Assembly (NCBI RefSeq): GCF_002003465.1
Contig: NZ_BDDQ01000005.1
Coordinates: 24,948 to 88,947 of the forward strand
Source of the DNA: Caenibacillus caldisaponilyticus
Lineage (GTDB): Bacteria; Bacillota; Bacilli; Bacillales; Sporolactobacillaceae
Reading direction: 5' to 3'
DNA: 64,000 nt
The translations under genes were made by a program, and so were the position numbers. Of this stretch, positions 20,901 to 29,451 are shown piece after piece (position 1 is the first letter of the stretch; every line of letters starts with the position of its first letter). Below the pieces are notes generated by a model, which had not been told where the DNA came from, did no database searches, and saw only the letters and a list, made by a program, of their open reading frames with translations.

Positions 20901-21244
20901 CGGTTTCAGCCTCCCGAATCGTCTTTTTTACAGTCCTAACACAAAAAATCGGACAAGTCCATCCTGAATTTTTCTTCAGATGAGCGTTTTAAGGGATGGG
21001 TGTTCATCGAAAAGCTGTTTAAATATAGATGAAGGGCCATTCGTAAATGATTAGTATTAAAATTTAGATGTCGAGATCTTTTCTAGACGGGAAAAGCGGA
21101 GCGGGTTTTTCCGGCATCTTAGTTCGCCATTTTTGCAGAGAATGGGTAAGGCAGAAAGCGATTGAGGGGAATGCATGGAACCGCCGCAAGAAGAAACACG
21201 TAAGCGGCGTACGATCATCGAAAACGGAGTAGGTGGGAAAAGAG
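20901..21244. other. intergenic region
   Basis: No gene recognised; an A/T-rich stretch at 21000-21070 followed by a G/C-rich one. Divergent promoters for the NTF2-like gene and the macrodomain gene probably lie here, but I cannot place them firmly. Confidence 0.3.
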
Positions 21245-21778
21245 ATGGAAGTCAGAAAAAACGGCGTGGTCATTGAATGTGTGCAAGGGGATATTGCGAG
21301 ACAGCCGGACGTGGAAGCGGTAGTGAATGCCGCCAATGCCATGCTGATGCCGGGCGGGGGTGTGGCGGGCGCCATCCATCGCGCGGCCGGTCCCGAATTG
21401 GCCGAGGCATGCCGGCCGCTCGCGCCCATCAAGCCCGGAGAAGCGGTCATCACTCCCGGTTTCCGGTTGCCGAACAAATATGTCATCCACTGCTTGGGAC
21501 CGGTGTATGGCGTGGACAAACCTGAAGAGGTTTTGCTCGGAAATTGTTATCGGAACGCTTTGCGCTTGGCGGAAGAACATCATGTGCAAAGCATCGCGTT
21601 TCCCGCCATTTCCACGGGCATTTTTGGTTATCCGATCAAGGAAGCGGTACAAGTGGTCATTCCGCTTGTTCTTTCGGAAACGGCCAACCTTAAAACGTTG
21701 AAACGCATCCGCTTTGTCCTCTTCGGCGCCCGAGACTTTGCGTACTATGTAGAATATTTAAGGGGACAATCCCTTTAG
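21245..21778 (+). CDS. macrodomain protein (ADP-ribose / O-acetyl-ADP-ribose hydrolase-like)
   Basis: A 177-residue single macrodomain. Signature parts are present: GDIARQPDVEAVVNAAN (residues ~16-32), the GGGVAGAIHRAAG loop, and AFPAISTGIFGYPI near residue 123. Family members remove O-acetyl or ADP-ribose groups from ADP-ribosylated targets. ATG 21245 has AGGTGGG 7 nt upstream. The last residues (RGQSL) are encoded by a degenerate copy of the dispersed GGGGAC palindrome, which has replaced the native gene end. Confidence 0.88.
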   Translation: MEVRKNGVVIECVQGDIARQPDVEAVVNAANAMLMPGGGVAGAIHRAAGPELAEACRPLAPIKPGEAVITPGFRLPNKYVIHCLGPVYGVDKPEEVLLGNCYRNALRLAEEHHVQSIAFPAISTGIFGYPIKEAVQVVIPLVLSETANLKTLKRIRFVLFGARDFAYYVEYLRGQSL

Positions 21779-21791
21779 GGGGACTGTCCCT
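21763..21791. repeat. degenerate copies of the GGGGAC...GTCCCC palindrome at the macrodomain gene end
   Basis: AGGGGACAATCCCTT and AGGGGGACTGTCCCT lie side by side; the first spans the stop codon of the macrodomain gene. Confidence 0.6.
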
Positions 21792-22295
21792 CTATATTTT
21801 ATGAAAGACGGGTTCCATCTCTTCGAAGGTGGCGATGTAGCGGAAGCCGATGGTTTTTAAAAGGTCCATGGTTTCATCAAAGGCTTCGGCGATCCGTGAC
21901 GGGAAGTGGGCATCGGAACCGAACGTGATGATTTCGCCGTTCATGTCCTTATAAAGCTGCAAAATTTCTCTCCCGGGCAAGGCTCGGCTCAATCCGTAAT
22001 AATACCCCGACGTATTGACCTCAATGCCTTTGCCCTCAGGAATGATTTTCTTGAATATCTCTTCGATGATCTCCAAATGGAGATCGGCTCCCTCTTCATA
22101 GCGATAGCGGGTCACCAAATCCAGGTGTCCCAAAACGCTGTATTGATCAAAAGCGCCCAGGCACCGCAAAAATTCCTCATAATATTCCGCATAGGCCTGA
22201 TCTAATTCTTTTCCCGTAAAAAAGTCGCCATTGTGCAGATCGAGCCCTTTTGCGGCATGCAATGAACAAATGACAAAATCGAAAGGCTCTTGTAA
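21792..22295 (-). pseudogene. 5'-truncated PHP-domain histidinol-phosphatase-like gene
   Basis: Only the C-terminal ~167 residues remain. Seen: FDFVICSLHAAKGLDLHNGD, VLGHLDLVTRY, VNTSGYYYGLSR and ITFGSDAHFPSRIAEAFD, which are the later metal-binding blocks of HisJ-type PHP phosphatases (~265 residues in full length). The N-terminal HxH metal motif is absent: going upstream, the frame runs directly into a GGGGGACAGTCCCCC palindrome at 22296. Insertion or deletion associated with that repeat appears to have removed the first third. Probably inactive. Confidence 0.75.
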
Positions 22296-22418
22296 GGGGG
22301 ACAGTCCCCCATTGCTTTAAAGTGATAAAGCAAAAGAACGCCGTTAAATTAAGGTTTTAATACTTTTGCATGATATCAAATATAGACAAAATGTTTTATT
22401 TTTGGGGGACAGTCCCCC
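22296..22418. repeat. ~123-bp palindrome-bounded element A
   Basis: Bounded by perfect GGGGGACAGTCCCCC at 22296-22310 and 22404-22418. The interior has GCTTTAAAG close to one end and AAAGCAAAAG next to it, shared with the other copies. Overlaps element B in tandem. Confidence 0.75.
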
Positions 22419-22525
22419 GCCGATTTAAAGCGTTAAAGCAAAAGAAAGCTGTGAAATCAACGGTTTAATACTTTAGTACAACCTAAATAGTAGACTAAGA
22501 GGCTTATTTTCGGGGGACTGACCCC
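22404..22525. repeat. ~122-bp palindrome-bounded element B
   Basis: Shares its left palindrome with element A and ends in an imperfect copy GGGGGACTGACCCC at 22512. The interior (TTTAAAGCGTTAAAGCAAAAGAAAG ... TTTAATACTTT, split here) is clearly homologous to element A. The right palindrome lies inside the 3' end of the minus-strand Nudix gene. Confidence 0.7.
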
Positions 22526-22950
22526 TCAATAAAACGGCGATATTTGTCGATTAAGCCATCGGGCAAATCTTCAAAGCGAAAGAACCGAACATCCATGGAT
22601 TCTGTCTCATCTATTTTGATGTCGCCTTTAAAATCGTTGGTGACATAAACGGCGGTGACCGAATAAAATTCATCGCCATTGGCGGCTCTAACATAATACT
22701 CCGGGCCGGAGAAAACGCCTATTAATCTTAACTCTCCTATCAGGAGTCCCGTTTCTTCTTTGACTTCTCTTCTCGCCGTATCTTCAAGGCTTTCTCCCAA
22801 TTCCATGATCCCGCCGGGCAAGCCCCATCGGCCATCGGTTCGCTTTTGCAATAACACTTCATGGTTCTCATTGATAATCAACACCACAGAGCCGGGGAGG
22901 ATTAAAGGCCTGTGGCCAACCAGTTTTCTTAGCTCCCTGACGTAATCCAT
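22504..22950 (-). CDS. Nudix hydrolase (ADP-ribose pyrophosphatase / 8-oxo-dGTPase-like)
   Basis: A 148-residue hydrolase with a full Nudix box: GGIMELGESLEDTARREV then KEETGLLIG, residues ~46-70. The N-terminus MDYVRELRKLVGHRPLILPG is typical of a common Bacillus Nudix group of about 155 residues. The C-terminal residues GSVPRK are encoded by a copy of the dispersed palindrome, so the natural last helix end seems to have been replaced. Probably still functional, since the catalytic part is intact. Substrate unknown. Confidence 0.85.
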   Translation of the reverse strand: MDYVRELRKLVGHRPLILPGSVVLIINENHEVLLQKRTDGRWGLPGGIMELGESLEDTARREVKEETGLLIGELRLIGVFSGPEYYVRAANGDEFYSVTAVYVTNDFKGDIKIDETESMDVRFFRFEDLPDGLIDKYRRFIEGSVPRK

Positions 22951-23118
22951 TCGTCGTTTCCCCCTGACCGATCCACGTTATATATGTCTTTTAAATTATA
23001 TTTATTCTGTCCGTTCGTTCAACGAAAATCAATAGTGAACAGTTGATGATAACGTAATCGGATTTGCTCTTATCCTTTCCGATCATTTGAAAAAATGGAT
23101 GAAGTCTAAATGTAAGCA

Positions 23119-23166
23119 TTTACATTATTTGAGAATCATTTTATACTGGTAATGACTATATCACCA
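23119..23166 (+). promoter_or_regulatory. promoter plus operator of the first GntR gene
   Basis: TTTACA, 17 bp, TATACT, then overlapping the -10 the imperfect palindrome TGGTAATGACTATATCACCA (23147-23166). The same arrangement precedes the second GntR gene, and a TGGTAATGAC half-site lies ahead of agaS, so this is probably the binding site of these regulators. Confidence 0.75.
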
Positions 23167-23189
23167 CTATGCAGGCGGAAGGGTTAATA

Positions 23190-23918
23190 ATGAAAAAAAT
23201 TGATAAAACCAGTCGGATTCCTTTGTATATCCAGCTCATGGATATCCTCATCGACGAAATCGAAAACCAGATGGAAGAAAATGACCAGCTGCCTTCGGAA
23301 CGGGAAATTTGCGAAAAGTATGATGTCTCGAGAACGACGGTGAGGCAAGCCATTTCCGAACTGGAACGGGACGGCTACATTTATAAACGGCAAGGGAAAG
23401 GGACGTTCGTTGCGCCGAAAAAATTGAACCAAGATTTGATTCGTTTCTACTCATTTACCGAAGAAATGAAGAAGCTGGGCAAGACGCCGGTGTCAAAAGT
23501 GTTGTCCTTCAATATTGTGAAGGCCGATAAAAAAATTGCGTTCAAAATGAAGCGCAATGAAGGCGATCTTGTCTACGAGTTTTCTCGGCTCCGCCTGGCG
23601 GACGACGTTCCCATGTTGCTTGAGACGACGTATGTCCCGCACGATCGCTTTCCCGGGATCCGCAAAGCTGATCTGGAAAAAACGCCATTATACGACATCC
23701 TTCGCTACCGCTTCGGCGCCAGCCTCACGATGGCGGAAGAAGTCTTTCGCCCCGTCATGACGAGGGAATTTGAAATGGAAATGTTGAAAATGCCGGCTGA
23801 AGTACCGTCGTTAAAGATCGAACGGTTTACTTACGACGGGGATGCCATCATCGAATATTCGAACACCATTGCCCGCGGCGATAAATTTAAATACCGCGTC
23901 CGTTTGGAAAATCAATGA
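23190..23918 (+). CDS. GntR/HutC-family transcriptional regulator (copy 1)
   Basis: Regulator of 242 residues with an N-terminal winged helix (LPSEREICEKYDVSRTTVRQ, residues ~35-54, then the GKGTFVAP wing) and a C-terminal UTRA effector domain (residues ~75-242; e.g. MLLETTYVPHDRFPGI). HutC-type members such as NagR and AgaR2 sense sugar phosphates. ATG at 23190 with GGAAGGG upstream. It is followed by a near-duplicate gene and then the amino-sugar PTS operon, which it most likely controls. The stop is 10 bp from a palindromic element. Confidence 0.9.
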   Translation: MKKIDKTSRIPLYIQLMDILIDEIENQMEENDQLPSEREICEKYDVSRTTVRQAISELERDGYIYKRQGKGTFVAPKKLNQDLIRFYSFTEEMKKLGKTPVSKVLSFNIVKADKKIAFKMKRNEGDLVYEFSRLRLADDVPMLLETTYVPHDRFPGIRKADLEKTPLYDILRYRFGASLTMAEEVFRPVMTREFEMEMLKMPAEVPSLKIERFTYDGDAIIEYSNTIARGDKFKYRVRLENQ

Positions 23919-23927
23919 ATGAGGATA

Positions 23928-24051
23928 GGGGGACAGTCCCCCAAATTTAGGTCTAATGCATGACATTTAAGATAATACCTATGCACTATAACCCTTGCCT
24001 TTCAAGGGTTTTTTTACTTTTGCGCTTTAAAGCATTGGGGGACAGTCCCCC
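23928..24051. repeat. 124-bp palindrome-bounded element C
   Basis: Perfect GGGGGACAGTCCCCC at both ends (23928-23942 and 24037-24051). The interior contains the hairpin AACCCTTG...CAAGGGTT with following Ts, and GCTTTAAAGC next to the right end. It begins 10 bp after the first GntR gene and could terminate its transcript. Confidence 0.8.
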
Positions 24052-24159
24052 AAAAATAAATCTTTCGGCCTATGCATCATACCGTACAAAAGTAGTAAAC
24101 TCCGCGAATTTAAAGGGTGATTTTGCTTTATTGCTTTACAGCGCTGGGGGACTGTCCCC
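24037..24159. repeat. 123-bp palindrome-bounded element D
   Basis: Shares the left palindrome with element C and ends with GGGGGACTGTCCCC at 24146-24159, directly upstream of the promoter of the second GntR gene. Confidence 0.7.
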
Positions 24160-24176
24160 AAATTTAAATGTATGCC

Positions 24177-24224
24177 TTTACATTTTTGACTAGTCGTTTT
24201 ATACTGGTAATGACCACATCACCA
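24177..24224 (+). promoter_or_regulatory. promoter plus operator of the second GntR gene
   Basis: TTTACA, 17 bp, TATACT, then TGGTAATGACCACATCACCA at 24205-24224, nearly identical in layout and sequence to the site ahead of copy 1. Confidence 0.75.
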
Positions 24225-24246
24225 CTGGGTTTGTGGAAGGGTTAAC

Positions 24247-24978
24247 ATGAAGAAAATCGACAAAAATAGTCGGATTCCTCTGTACATTCAGCTCATGGAA
24301 ATTCTCGTCGACGAGATTGAAAATCATATGGAGGAAAACGACCAGCTGCCTTCGGAAAGGGAAATATGCGAAAAGTACGGGCTCTCAAGAACGACGGTGA
24401 GGCAAGCCATCTCCGAACTGGAGCGGGACGGGTACGTCTATAAACAACACGGGAAAGGGACGTACGTGGCTCCGAGAAAAGTGAACCAAAACCTTGCCCG
24501 CTTTTACTCCTTCACCGAGGAAATGAAAAGATTGGGCAAGAAACCGGTATCCAACGTGTTGTCGTTCAAAGTCATAGAAGCGGATAAAAAAATCGCCCGC
24601 AAAATGAAGCGCAACGAAGGCGATCCCGTCTATGAGTTCGTGCGGCTACGCCTGGCGGATGACATTCCGATGTTGCTCGAGACGACGTACGTGCCGCATG
24701 ATCTGTTTCCCGGAATCCGAAAAGAAGATCTCGAAAGCATGTCTTTGTACGATATGCTTCGGACCCGTTTCGGCGTCAAGCCGACGATGGCGGAAGAAGT
24801 CTTCCGACCTGTCGTAACCCGAGACGATGAGGCGAAGTTGTTGCAGATACCGGTCGAAATTCCGTCGTTAAAAGTTGAGCGGTTCACCTACGATGGCGAT
24901 ATCATCGTCGAATATACGAATACGATTGCCCGCGGCGATCTCTTCGAATACCGCGTCCGCCTGGATAACAAAAATTAG
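24247..24978 (+). CDS. GntR/HutC-family transcriptional regulator (copy 2, paralogue)
   Basis: 243 residues, collinear with copy 1 and very similar throughout (for example both have the ENDQLPSEREICEKY block and a UTRA domain). The differences are concentrated in the effector half, such as SMSLYDMLRTRFG against the copy-1 KTPLYDILRYRFG. Start ATG with GGAAGG upstream. Promoter and operator are also duplicated, so the whole ~0.8-kb cassette was copied, with palindromic elements in between. The two proteins may heterodimerise or read different inducers of the downstream PTS operon. Confidence 0.9.
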   Translation: MKKIDKNSRIPLYIQLMEILVDEIENHMEENDQLPSEREICEKYGLSRTTVRQAISELERDGYVYKQHGKGTYVAPRKVNQNLARFYSFTEEMKRLGKKPVSNVLSFKVIEADKKIARKMKRNEGDPVYEFVRLRLADDIPMLLETTYVPHDLFPGIRKEDLESMSLYDMLRTRFGVKPTMAEEVFRPVVTRDDEAKLLQIPVEIPSLKVERFTYDGDIIVEYTNTIARGDLFEYRVRLDNKN

Positions 24979-25235
24979 CAATGGCTCGAGAGCCGCTCAA
25001 CTCCAGTTGGCAAACAATCGATACGATTGTAAGGCTCAAATCCGTCAGCCAACCGGAGCAACAGACATAAAGCGTGCGAGTGTCCGCGTTGGGGAAACAT
25101 AACCTTTTCTCACAGTGGCAAACAGCGGCGGGGCCCGCGGCAACAGGCGAAATCGCGGCACGGCAATGTTATATATAACGCGCATTCGCCCTTGGCTCTG
25201 CATGGGAGCGGCGAATGTCGGCGACTTGAAAATAG

Positions 25236-25256
25236 TGGTAATGACAACACGACAAG
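25236..25256 (+). promoter_or_regulatory. GntR half-operator upstream of agaS
   Basis: TGGTAATGACAACACGACAA shares TGGTAATGAC with both GntR autoregulatory operators; the other arm is degraded. The intergenic stretch 24979-25353 also has GTTATATATAAC at 25166-25177 and one palindrome copy, but I cannot place a clear promoter. Confidence 0.5.
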
Positions 25257-25313
25257 ACGATGAGAAAAACAAAATCATGACACATTTCCTTTGATTCAGC
25301 GCTTTAAAGTATT

Positions 25314-25328
25314 GGGGGACTGTCCCCC
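25314..25328. repeat. single GGGGGACTGTCCCCC palindrome
   Basis: Perfect 15-bp palindrome with CGCTTTAAAGTATT directly before it, i.e. one end of the dispersed element. The expected partner ~108 bp away is missing. It lies 26 bp ahead of the agaS start codon. Confidence 0.7.
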
Positions 25329-25353
25329 GAAAAGGATGTGGGTGGAGTTGACA

Positions 25354-26541
25354 TTGTTTGGGTTTGCAACGGAACAGTTGGAGAAAAAGGGAAATAAATT
25401 TACGGCGGCCGAAATTTTTCAACAACCGAAACTGTGGGAAGAAACCATAAACATCATAGAAAACCGGAAGACCGAGATCCAAGCCTTTTTGCAAGACAAA
25501 CTCATCGACAAGAAGGCAAGGGTGATTTTCACGGGAGCCGGCACCTCGGCTTATGTCGGCGATACCGCCGCCCCTTATGTCAGCCGCTTGATTCCGAACC
25601 GCGTCGAATCGATTGCGACGACCGATTTGGTCTCGAGCCCCTTGGATTACTTGAACCCGGACGTTCCGACCGTGCTCGTGTCGTTTGCGCGCAGCGGCAA
25701 CAGCCCGGAATCCGTCGGGGCCTTTGATCTGGCGCAGCAGCTCGTCAAAGAGATTTGGCACATCGTCATCACGTGCAATCCCGACGGCGAGTTGGCGAAA
25801 AAAGCGGAGGCGTGTGAAAACGGGTTGGTCCTTTACATGCCGGAGGCTTCCAACGACCAAGGCTTTGCGATGACCAGCTCCTTCAGCTGCATGTACATAA
25901 CGGCGCTGCTGATTTTCGACTTGGACAATCTGGACGCTTCCAAAGCCAAACTGCGTCCGGTCATTGAACAGGCCAAAGGGATTTTGAACGAACAATATCC
26001 AAGCGTTCAAGAACTCGTGCGATTGGGGAAAGGGCGCGTCGTCTATCTCGGTTCTTCGGTGTTGAAGGGGCTGGCGAAAGAAACCGCTTTGAAAAATCTG
26101 GAGTTGACGTCAGGGATCATCCCGACCTTGTCGGAATCGGTATTGGGCTTTCGCCATGGCCCGAAGTCGATCGTCAATGACGACACGTTGGTGTTCGTTT
26201 TCCTGTCCAACGATCCGTATACGCGCAAGTATGAACGCGATCTTTTAAAAGAGTTGAAGGGTGATGAAGGCCGCCATGTCGTTGTGGCCGTGACGTATGG
26301 AAAAGATGAAGCGTTGACCGGCGAAAGCGACAGGGTGCTGACCGTTGCCGAGGATGGCGATTTCGATCTGCCGGACAGCTTTATCGCGTTGGATTACCTT
26401 TTATACGGCCAGCTGTATGCAATGTTTTCTTCGATGAAGCTCGGCATTCATCCCGATAATCCACGTCCGGATGGAACAGTGAACCGCGTCGTCAAAGGCG
26501 TGACGCTTTATCCGTTTGAACATCGCTCGAAAAGCAGGTGA
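25354..26541 (+). CDS. agaS: AgaS-family SIS isomerase (galactosamine-6-phosphate deaminase/isomerase)
   Basis: A ~395-residue double-SIS protein. It closely follows AgaS: FTGAGTSAYVGDTAAPY, TTDLVSSPLDYLNPDVPT, SFARSGNSPESVGAF, DQGFAMTSSFSC and GFRHGPKSIVND. In known AgaS proteins this activity converts galactosamine-6-phosphate to tagatose-6-phosphate plus ammonia. I start at TTG 25354 because GGTGGAG lies 6 nt upstream and family proteins begin at this point. ATG 25336 is possible but overlaps that site, and anything further upstream lies in the palindromic repeat. First gene of the amino-sugar PTS operon; its stop overlaps the next start. Confidence 0.9.
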   Translation: MFGFATEQLEKKGNKFTAAEIFQQPKLWEETINIIENRKTEIQAFLQDKLIDKKARVIFTGAGTSAYVGDTAAPYVSRLIPNRVESIATTDLVSSPLDYLNPDVPTVLVSFARSGNSPESVGAFDLAQQLVKEIWHIVITCNPDGELAKKAEACENGLVLYMPEASNDQGFAMTSSFSCMYITALLIFDLDNLDASKAKLRPVIEQAKGILNEQYPSVQELVRLGKGRVVYLGSSVLKGLAKETALKNLELTSGIIPTLSESVLGFRHGPKSIVNDDTLVFVFLSNDPYTRKYERDLLKELKGDEGRHVVVAVTYGKDEALTGESDRVLTVAEDGDFDLPDSFIALDYLLYGQLYAMFSSMKLGIHPDNPRPDGTVNRVVKGVTLYPFEHRSKSR

Positions 26542-27254
26542 TGAAAGTGAAAGTGACCGTGACGCGGACCTATGAGGAGATGAGCGAAGCCGCCGCTTCT
26601 TTTCTCTACGGCCGCATGACGCAAACGACTGGACGGGTCAACATCGGTCTGGCCACCGGGAAAACGCCGGTCGGCTTGTACGAGCGGTTGGTTGAAAAAT
26701 TGTCCAGAGGCGCAGACATCGGCCATGTCCATTTCTACAACATCGACGAGTATTGCGGGGTTGACCGCACGCGAGCAGGAACGTGCACCCGATATTTAAA
26801 CGATCGCTTTTACCGAATCGCGCAGATTGATGATGGCAACATTCATTGGTTGCATGAAGAAAATGCCGGCGGTTTCGATAAAGACATTGAGCGGCATGGC
26901 GGATTCGACACGATTCTCTTGGGGCTGGGGGAAAACGGGCATATCGCCTTTAATGAACCCGGTACCGCATTTGCCACGCTCACCCATATCGTTGAGATCG
27001 CACCGGCCTCAAAACATCAGCACAGCGAAGAATTCGGCGGATACGATCGCGTGCCCGACAAGGCCGTGACCGTCGGCATAAAAACCATCATGCATGCGCA
27101 ACACATCGTCTTAATAGCCAACGGGAGTCATAAGGCCGATATATTAAGGGAAAGCTTAACAGGGCCGATTACGGAGTCCGTCCCCGCATCGATATTGCAG
27201 CTTCATCCGAACTTGCACGTCTTTGCGGACAACGAGGCGGCCGCTTGGCTTTGA
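26541..27254 (+). CDS. glucosamine/galactosamine-6-phosphate deaminase-like protein (NagB/AgaI family)
   Basis: A 237-residue member of the NagB family: GLATGKTPVGLYE at residues ~33-45, YNIDEYCGVD with the catalytic Asp, LLGLGENGHIAFNEPG with the catalytic Asp/His region around residue 130, and VTVGIKTIMHAQHIV. Its start overlaps the agaS stop (ATGA). In Aga clusters this gene (AgaI) accompanies agaS, and AgaS is thought to carry the main deaminase activity. Here AgaI may act on a second hexosamine-6-phosphate. Confidence 0.88.
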   Translation: MKVKVTVTRTYEEMSEAAASFLYGRMTQTTGRVNIGLATGKTPVGLYERLVEKLSRGADIGHVHFYNIDEYCGVDRTRAGTCTRYLNDRFYRIAQIDDGNIHWLHEENAGGFDKDIERHGGFDTILLGLGENGHIAFNEPGTAFATLTHIVEIAPASKHQHSEEFGGYDRVPDKAVTVGIKTIMHAQHIVLIANGSHKADILRESLTGPITESVPASILQLHPNLHVFADNEAAAWL

Positions 27255-27353
27255 TGGCTCATTGGCGATTTCATCGGAATCCGCCGTTATAGTAGCCGTG
27301 TGACATCTATTTAAAGAAAATTATTAACAATAGCAACCAGGAGGAAAGCAAAC

Positions 27354-27827
27354 ATGGGAACACCAAACATTTTGCTCACACGCATTGACAACAGGCTGGT
27401 TCACGGACAAGTGGGGGTGACTTGGACGACATCGCTCGGCGCCAATTTGTTGGTCGTCGTTGATGATGAAACGGCAAACGATCCGCTCCAACAACAGCTG
27501 ATGGAAGCGACGGCGAAATCATCCGGAGCCGGCATCCGCTTCTTTACCGTGCAAAAAACGATCGACATCATCCATAAAGCGGCGCCGCATCAAAAAATCT
27601 TTATCGTCTGCCGGACGCCTGAAGTCGTCCGCCAACTGGTCGACGGTGGCGTGCCGATCAAGGATGTCAACGTCGGAAACATGCACTTTTCTCAAGGCAA
27701 AAGACCGATCACGAAAAAAGTGTATGTCGACGACAAAGATTTGGAAGATTTGCGCTACATTCAATCGAAAGGCATTAATGTATTTATTCAAGATACACCA
27801 GGCGATCCCAAACATTACATTGAATAG
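27354..27827 (+). CDS. PTS mannose/fructose/sorbose-family IIB component (AgaV/AgaB-like)
   Basis: Cytoplasmic phosphotransferase of 157 residues that passes phosphate from IIA to the incoming sugar. The active His is in RIDNRLVHGQVG (His 19), as in all mannose-family IIB proteins. AGGAGG lies upstream of the ATG. It follows the deaminase gene after a 99-bp gap. Together with the IIC, IID and IIA genes that follow it makes a complete transporter, by context for galactosamine or N-acetylgalactosamine. Confidence 0.92.
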   Translation: MGTPNILLTRIDNRLVHGQVGVTWTTSLGANLLVVVDDETANDPLQQQLMEATAKSSGAGIRFFTVQKTIDIIHKAAPHQKIFIVCRTPEVVRQLVDGGVPIKDVNVGNMHFSQGKRPITKKVYVDDKDLEDLRYIQSKGINVFIQDTPGDPKHYIE

Positions 27828-27839
27828 GAAGTGATGATG

Positions 27840-28640
27840 ATGGACATTACGTTGACACAAGGCATTATTCTTGCGGTTATTGCCATCATTGCAGGTTTTG
27901 ACTTTTGGTTGGAAGGCTTGTACATTTTCCGGCCGATGATCGTCTGTACCTTAACCGGCATGGCTCTGGGCGACACGACGCTCGGCGTGGTCGCCGGCGG
28001 TTTAACGGAGCTCGCCTTTGCCGGTTTGACGCCCGCGGGCGGCACACAACCGCCGAACCCGATTTTGGCCGGCGTCATGACGGTCGTTCTCGCCCATACG
28101 ACGGGGAGCAATCCGTCGACCGCGATCGGTTTGGCCTTACCGTTCAGTTTTCTCATGCAATACATCATCTTATTCTATTATTCTATCTTCTCCGTATTCA
28201 TGCAAAAAGCGGACAAGTATGCGGAAGAAGCGGACACGAAAGGCTTTGCGCGCATTACCATCCTGCCGATGGTGATCGTCGCCTTGACCTACGGCGTCGT
28301 CGTTTTCTTGAGCGCTTATGTCGCGCAAGAACCGATGAAGGATTTGGTCAACGCGATGCCCAAATGGCTCAGCCACGGTTTCGAAATCGCCGGGGGCATT
28401 TTGCCGGCGGTCGGTTTCGGTTTGTTAATGAAAGTCATGTTGAAAGGCAAATATCTGCCCTACTTGATGATCGGTTTTCTCGCGGCAAGCTTTATCAAAT
28501 TCGGCAATTTGCTGCCTGTAGCGGTCATCGGCGCGGCTGCGGCGATCTATCAATTCTATAACGACAAAGAAAAAGCTGAGCTGGAAAAGAGAGTCGCGGA
28601 AAGCGGAAATGTGGGAGGAGGCTATGAAGATGGCATCTAA
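27840..28640 (+). CDS. PTS mannose-family IIC component (AgaW/AgaC-like)
   Basis: Membrane channel subunit of about 266 residues with six or more helices; GDTTLGVVAGGLTELAFAGL and PAGGTQPPNPILAGVM are characteristic of EIIC-Man. A run of overlapping start codons (GTGATGATGATG) follows AGGAA; I use the last ATG for best spacing. Overlaps the IID gene by about 17 bp, indicating coupling. Confidence 0.92.
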   Translation: MDITLTQGIILAVIAIIAGFDFWLEGLYIFRPMIVCTLTGMALGDTTLGVVAGGLTELAFAGLTPAGGTQPPNPILAGVMTVVLAHTTGSNPSTAIGLALPFSFLMQYIILFYYSIFSVFMQKADKYAEEADTKGFARITILPMVIVALTYGVVVFLSAYVAQEPMKDLVNAMPKWLSHGFEIAGGILPAVGFGLLMKVMLKGKYLPYLMIGFLAASFIKFGNLLPVAVIGAAAAIYQFYNDKEKAELEKRVAESGNVGGGYEDGI

Positions 28641-29451
28641 TGCAACGGAGACCAGAGAGAATCAAAAAGTATTGACGAAGCGCGATATCACGAAATTGGG
28701 GCTGCGTTCCGTACTCCTCCAAGCGAGTTTCAACTATGAACGCATGCAGGCCGGCGGTTGGCTGTATGCCATGCTGCCGTTCTTGAAGAAAATCTATAAG
28801 AACGACAAAAAAGGCTTATCCGAAGCGATGAAGGATCATCTGGAGTTTATTAACACCAGCCCGCCGCTCGTGCCTTTCCTTATGGGCCTCATTTTGTCGC
28901 TGGAGGAAAGCAAAGAAAAACGGAATACCATTAACGGCTTGAAAGTCGCCTTGTTCGGCCCCTTGGCCGGCATCGGGGATGCGATTTTCTGGTTTACGAT
29001 TTTGCCCATCGTGGCGGGCATCACGGCTTCGTTCTGTAAAGACGGCAACATTTTAGGTCCGATCATTTTCTTCCTTGTCTATTTGGCCATCTTCCTGATG
29101 AGAATCTTTTGGGCGCACACGGGTTATTCCCTGGGCGTTCGGGCGATCGCCAAGATCAAGGACAATTCGGAAGTCATTTCGAAGGCCGCTTCCATTCTCG
29201 GCGTGACGGTCATTGGCGGTTTGATCGCGACTTATGTGCACATCAACGTGCTCGCGTCGTTTAAAATCAGCCCCGGCCATAGCATTTCGTTGCAAAAAGA
29301 TTTCTTTGATCACATCTTCCCGAACATTCTGCCGTTGGGCTATACGTTCTTGATGTACTATTTCTTGAAGAAGAAAAATGTCAGTCCCGTCATTCTGATT
29401 CTTGTCACCTTTGTGATGGCGATCATTCTTTCGTTCTTGGGAGTGTTGTAA
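28624..29451 (+). CDS. PTS mannose-family IID component (AgaE/AgaD-like)
   Basis: A ~275-residue membrane subunit paired with IIC. Seen: the N-terminal LGLRSVLLQASFNYERMQ, the central GPLAGIGDAIFWFTILPI, and the C-terminal hydrophobic hairpin LPLGYTFLMYYFLKKK. The ATG follows GGGAGGAGG within the end of IIC. The IIA gene starts directly after its stop. Confidence 0.92.
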   Translation: MKMASNATETRENQKVLTKRDITKLGLRSVLLQASFNYERMQAGGWLYAMLPFLKKIYKNDKKGLSEAMKDHLEFINTSPPLVPFLMGLILSLEESKEKRNTINGLKVALFGPLAGIGDAIFWFTILPIVAGITASFCKDGNILGPIIFFLVYLAIFLMRIFWAHTGYSLGVRAIAKIKDNSEVISKAASILGVTVIGGLIATYVHINVLASFKISPGHSISLQKDFFDHIFPNILPLGYTFLMYYFLKKKNVSPVILILVTFVMAIILSFLGVL

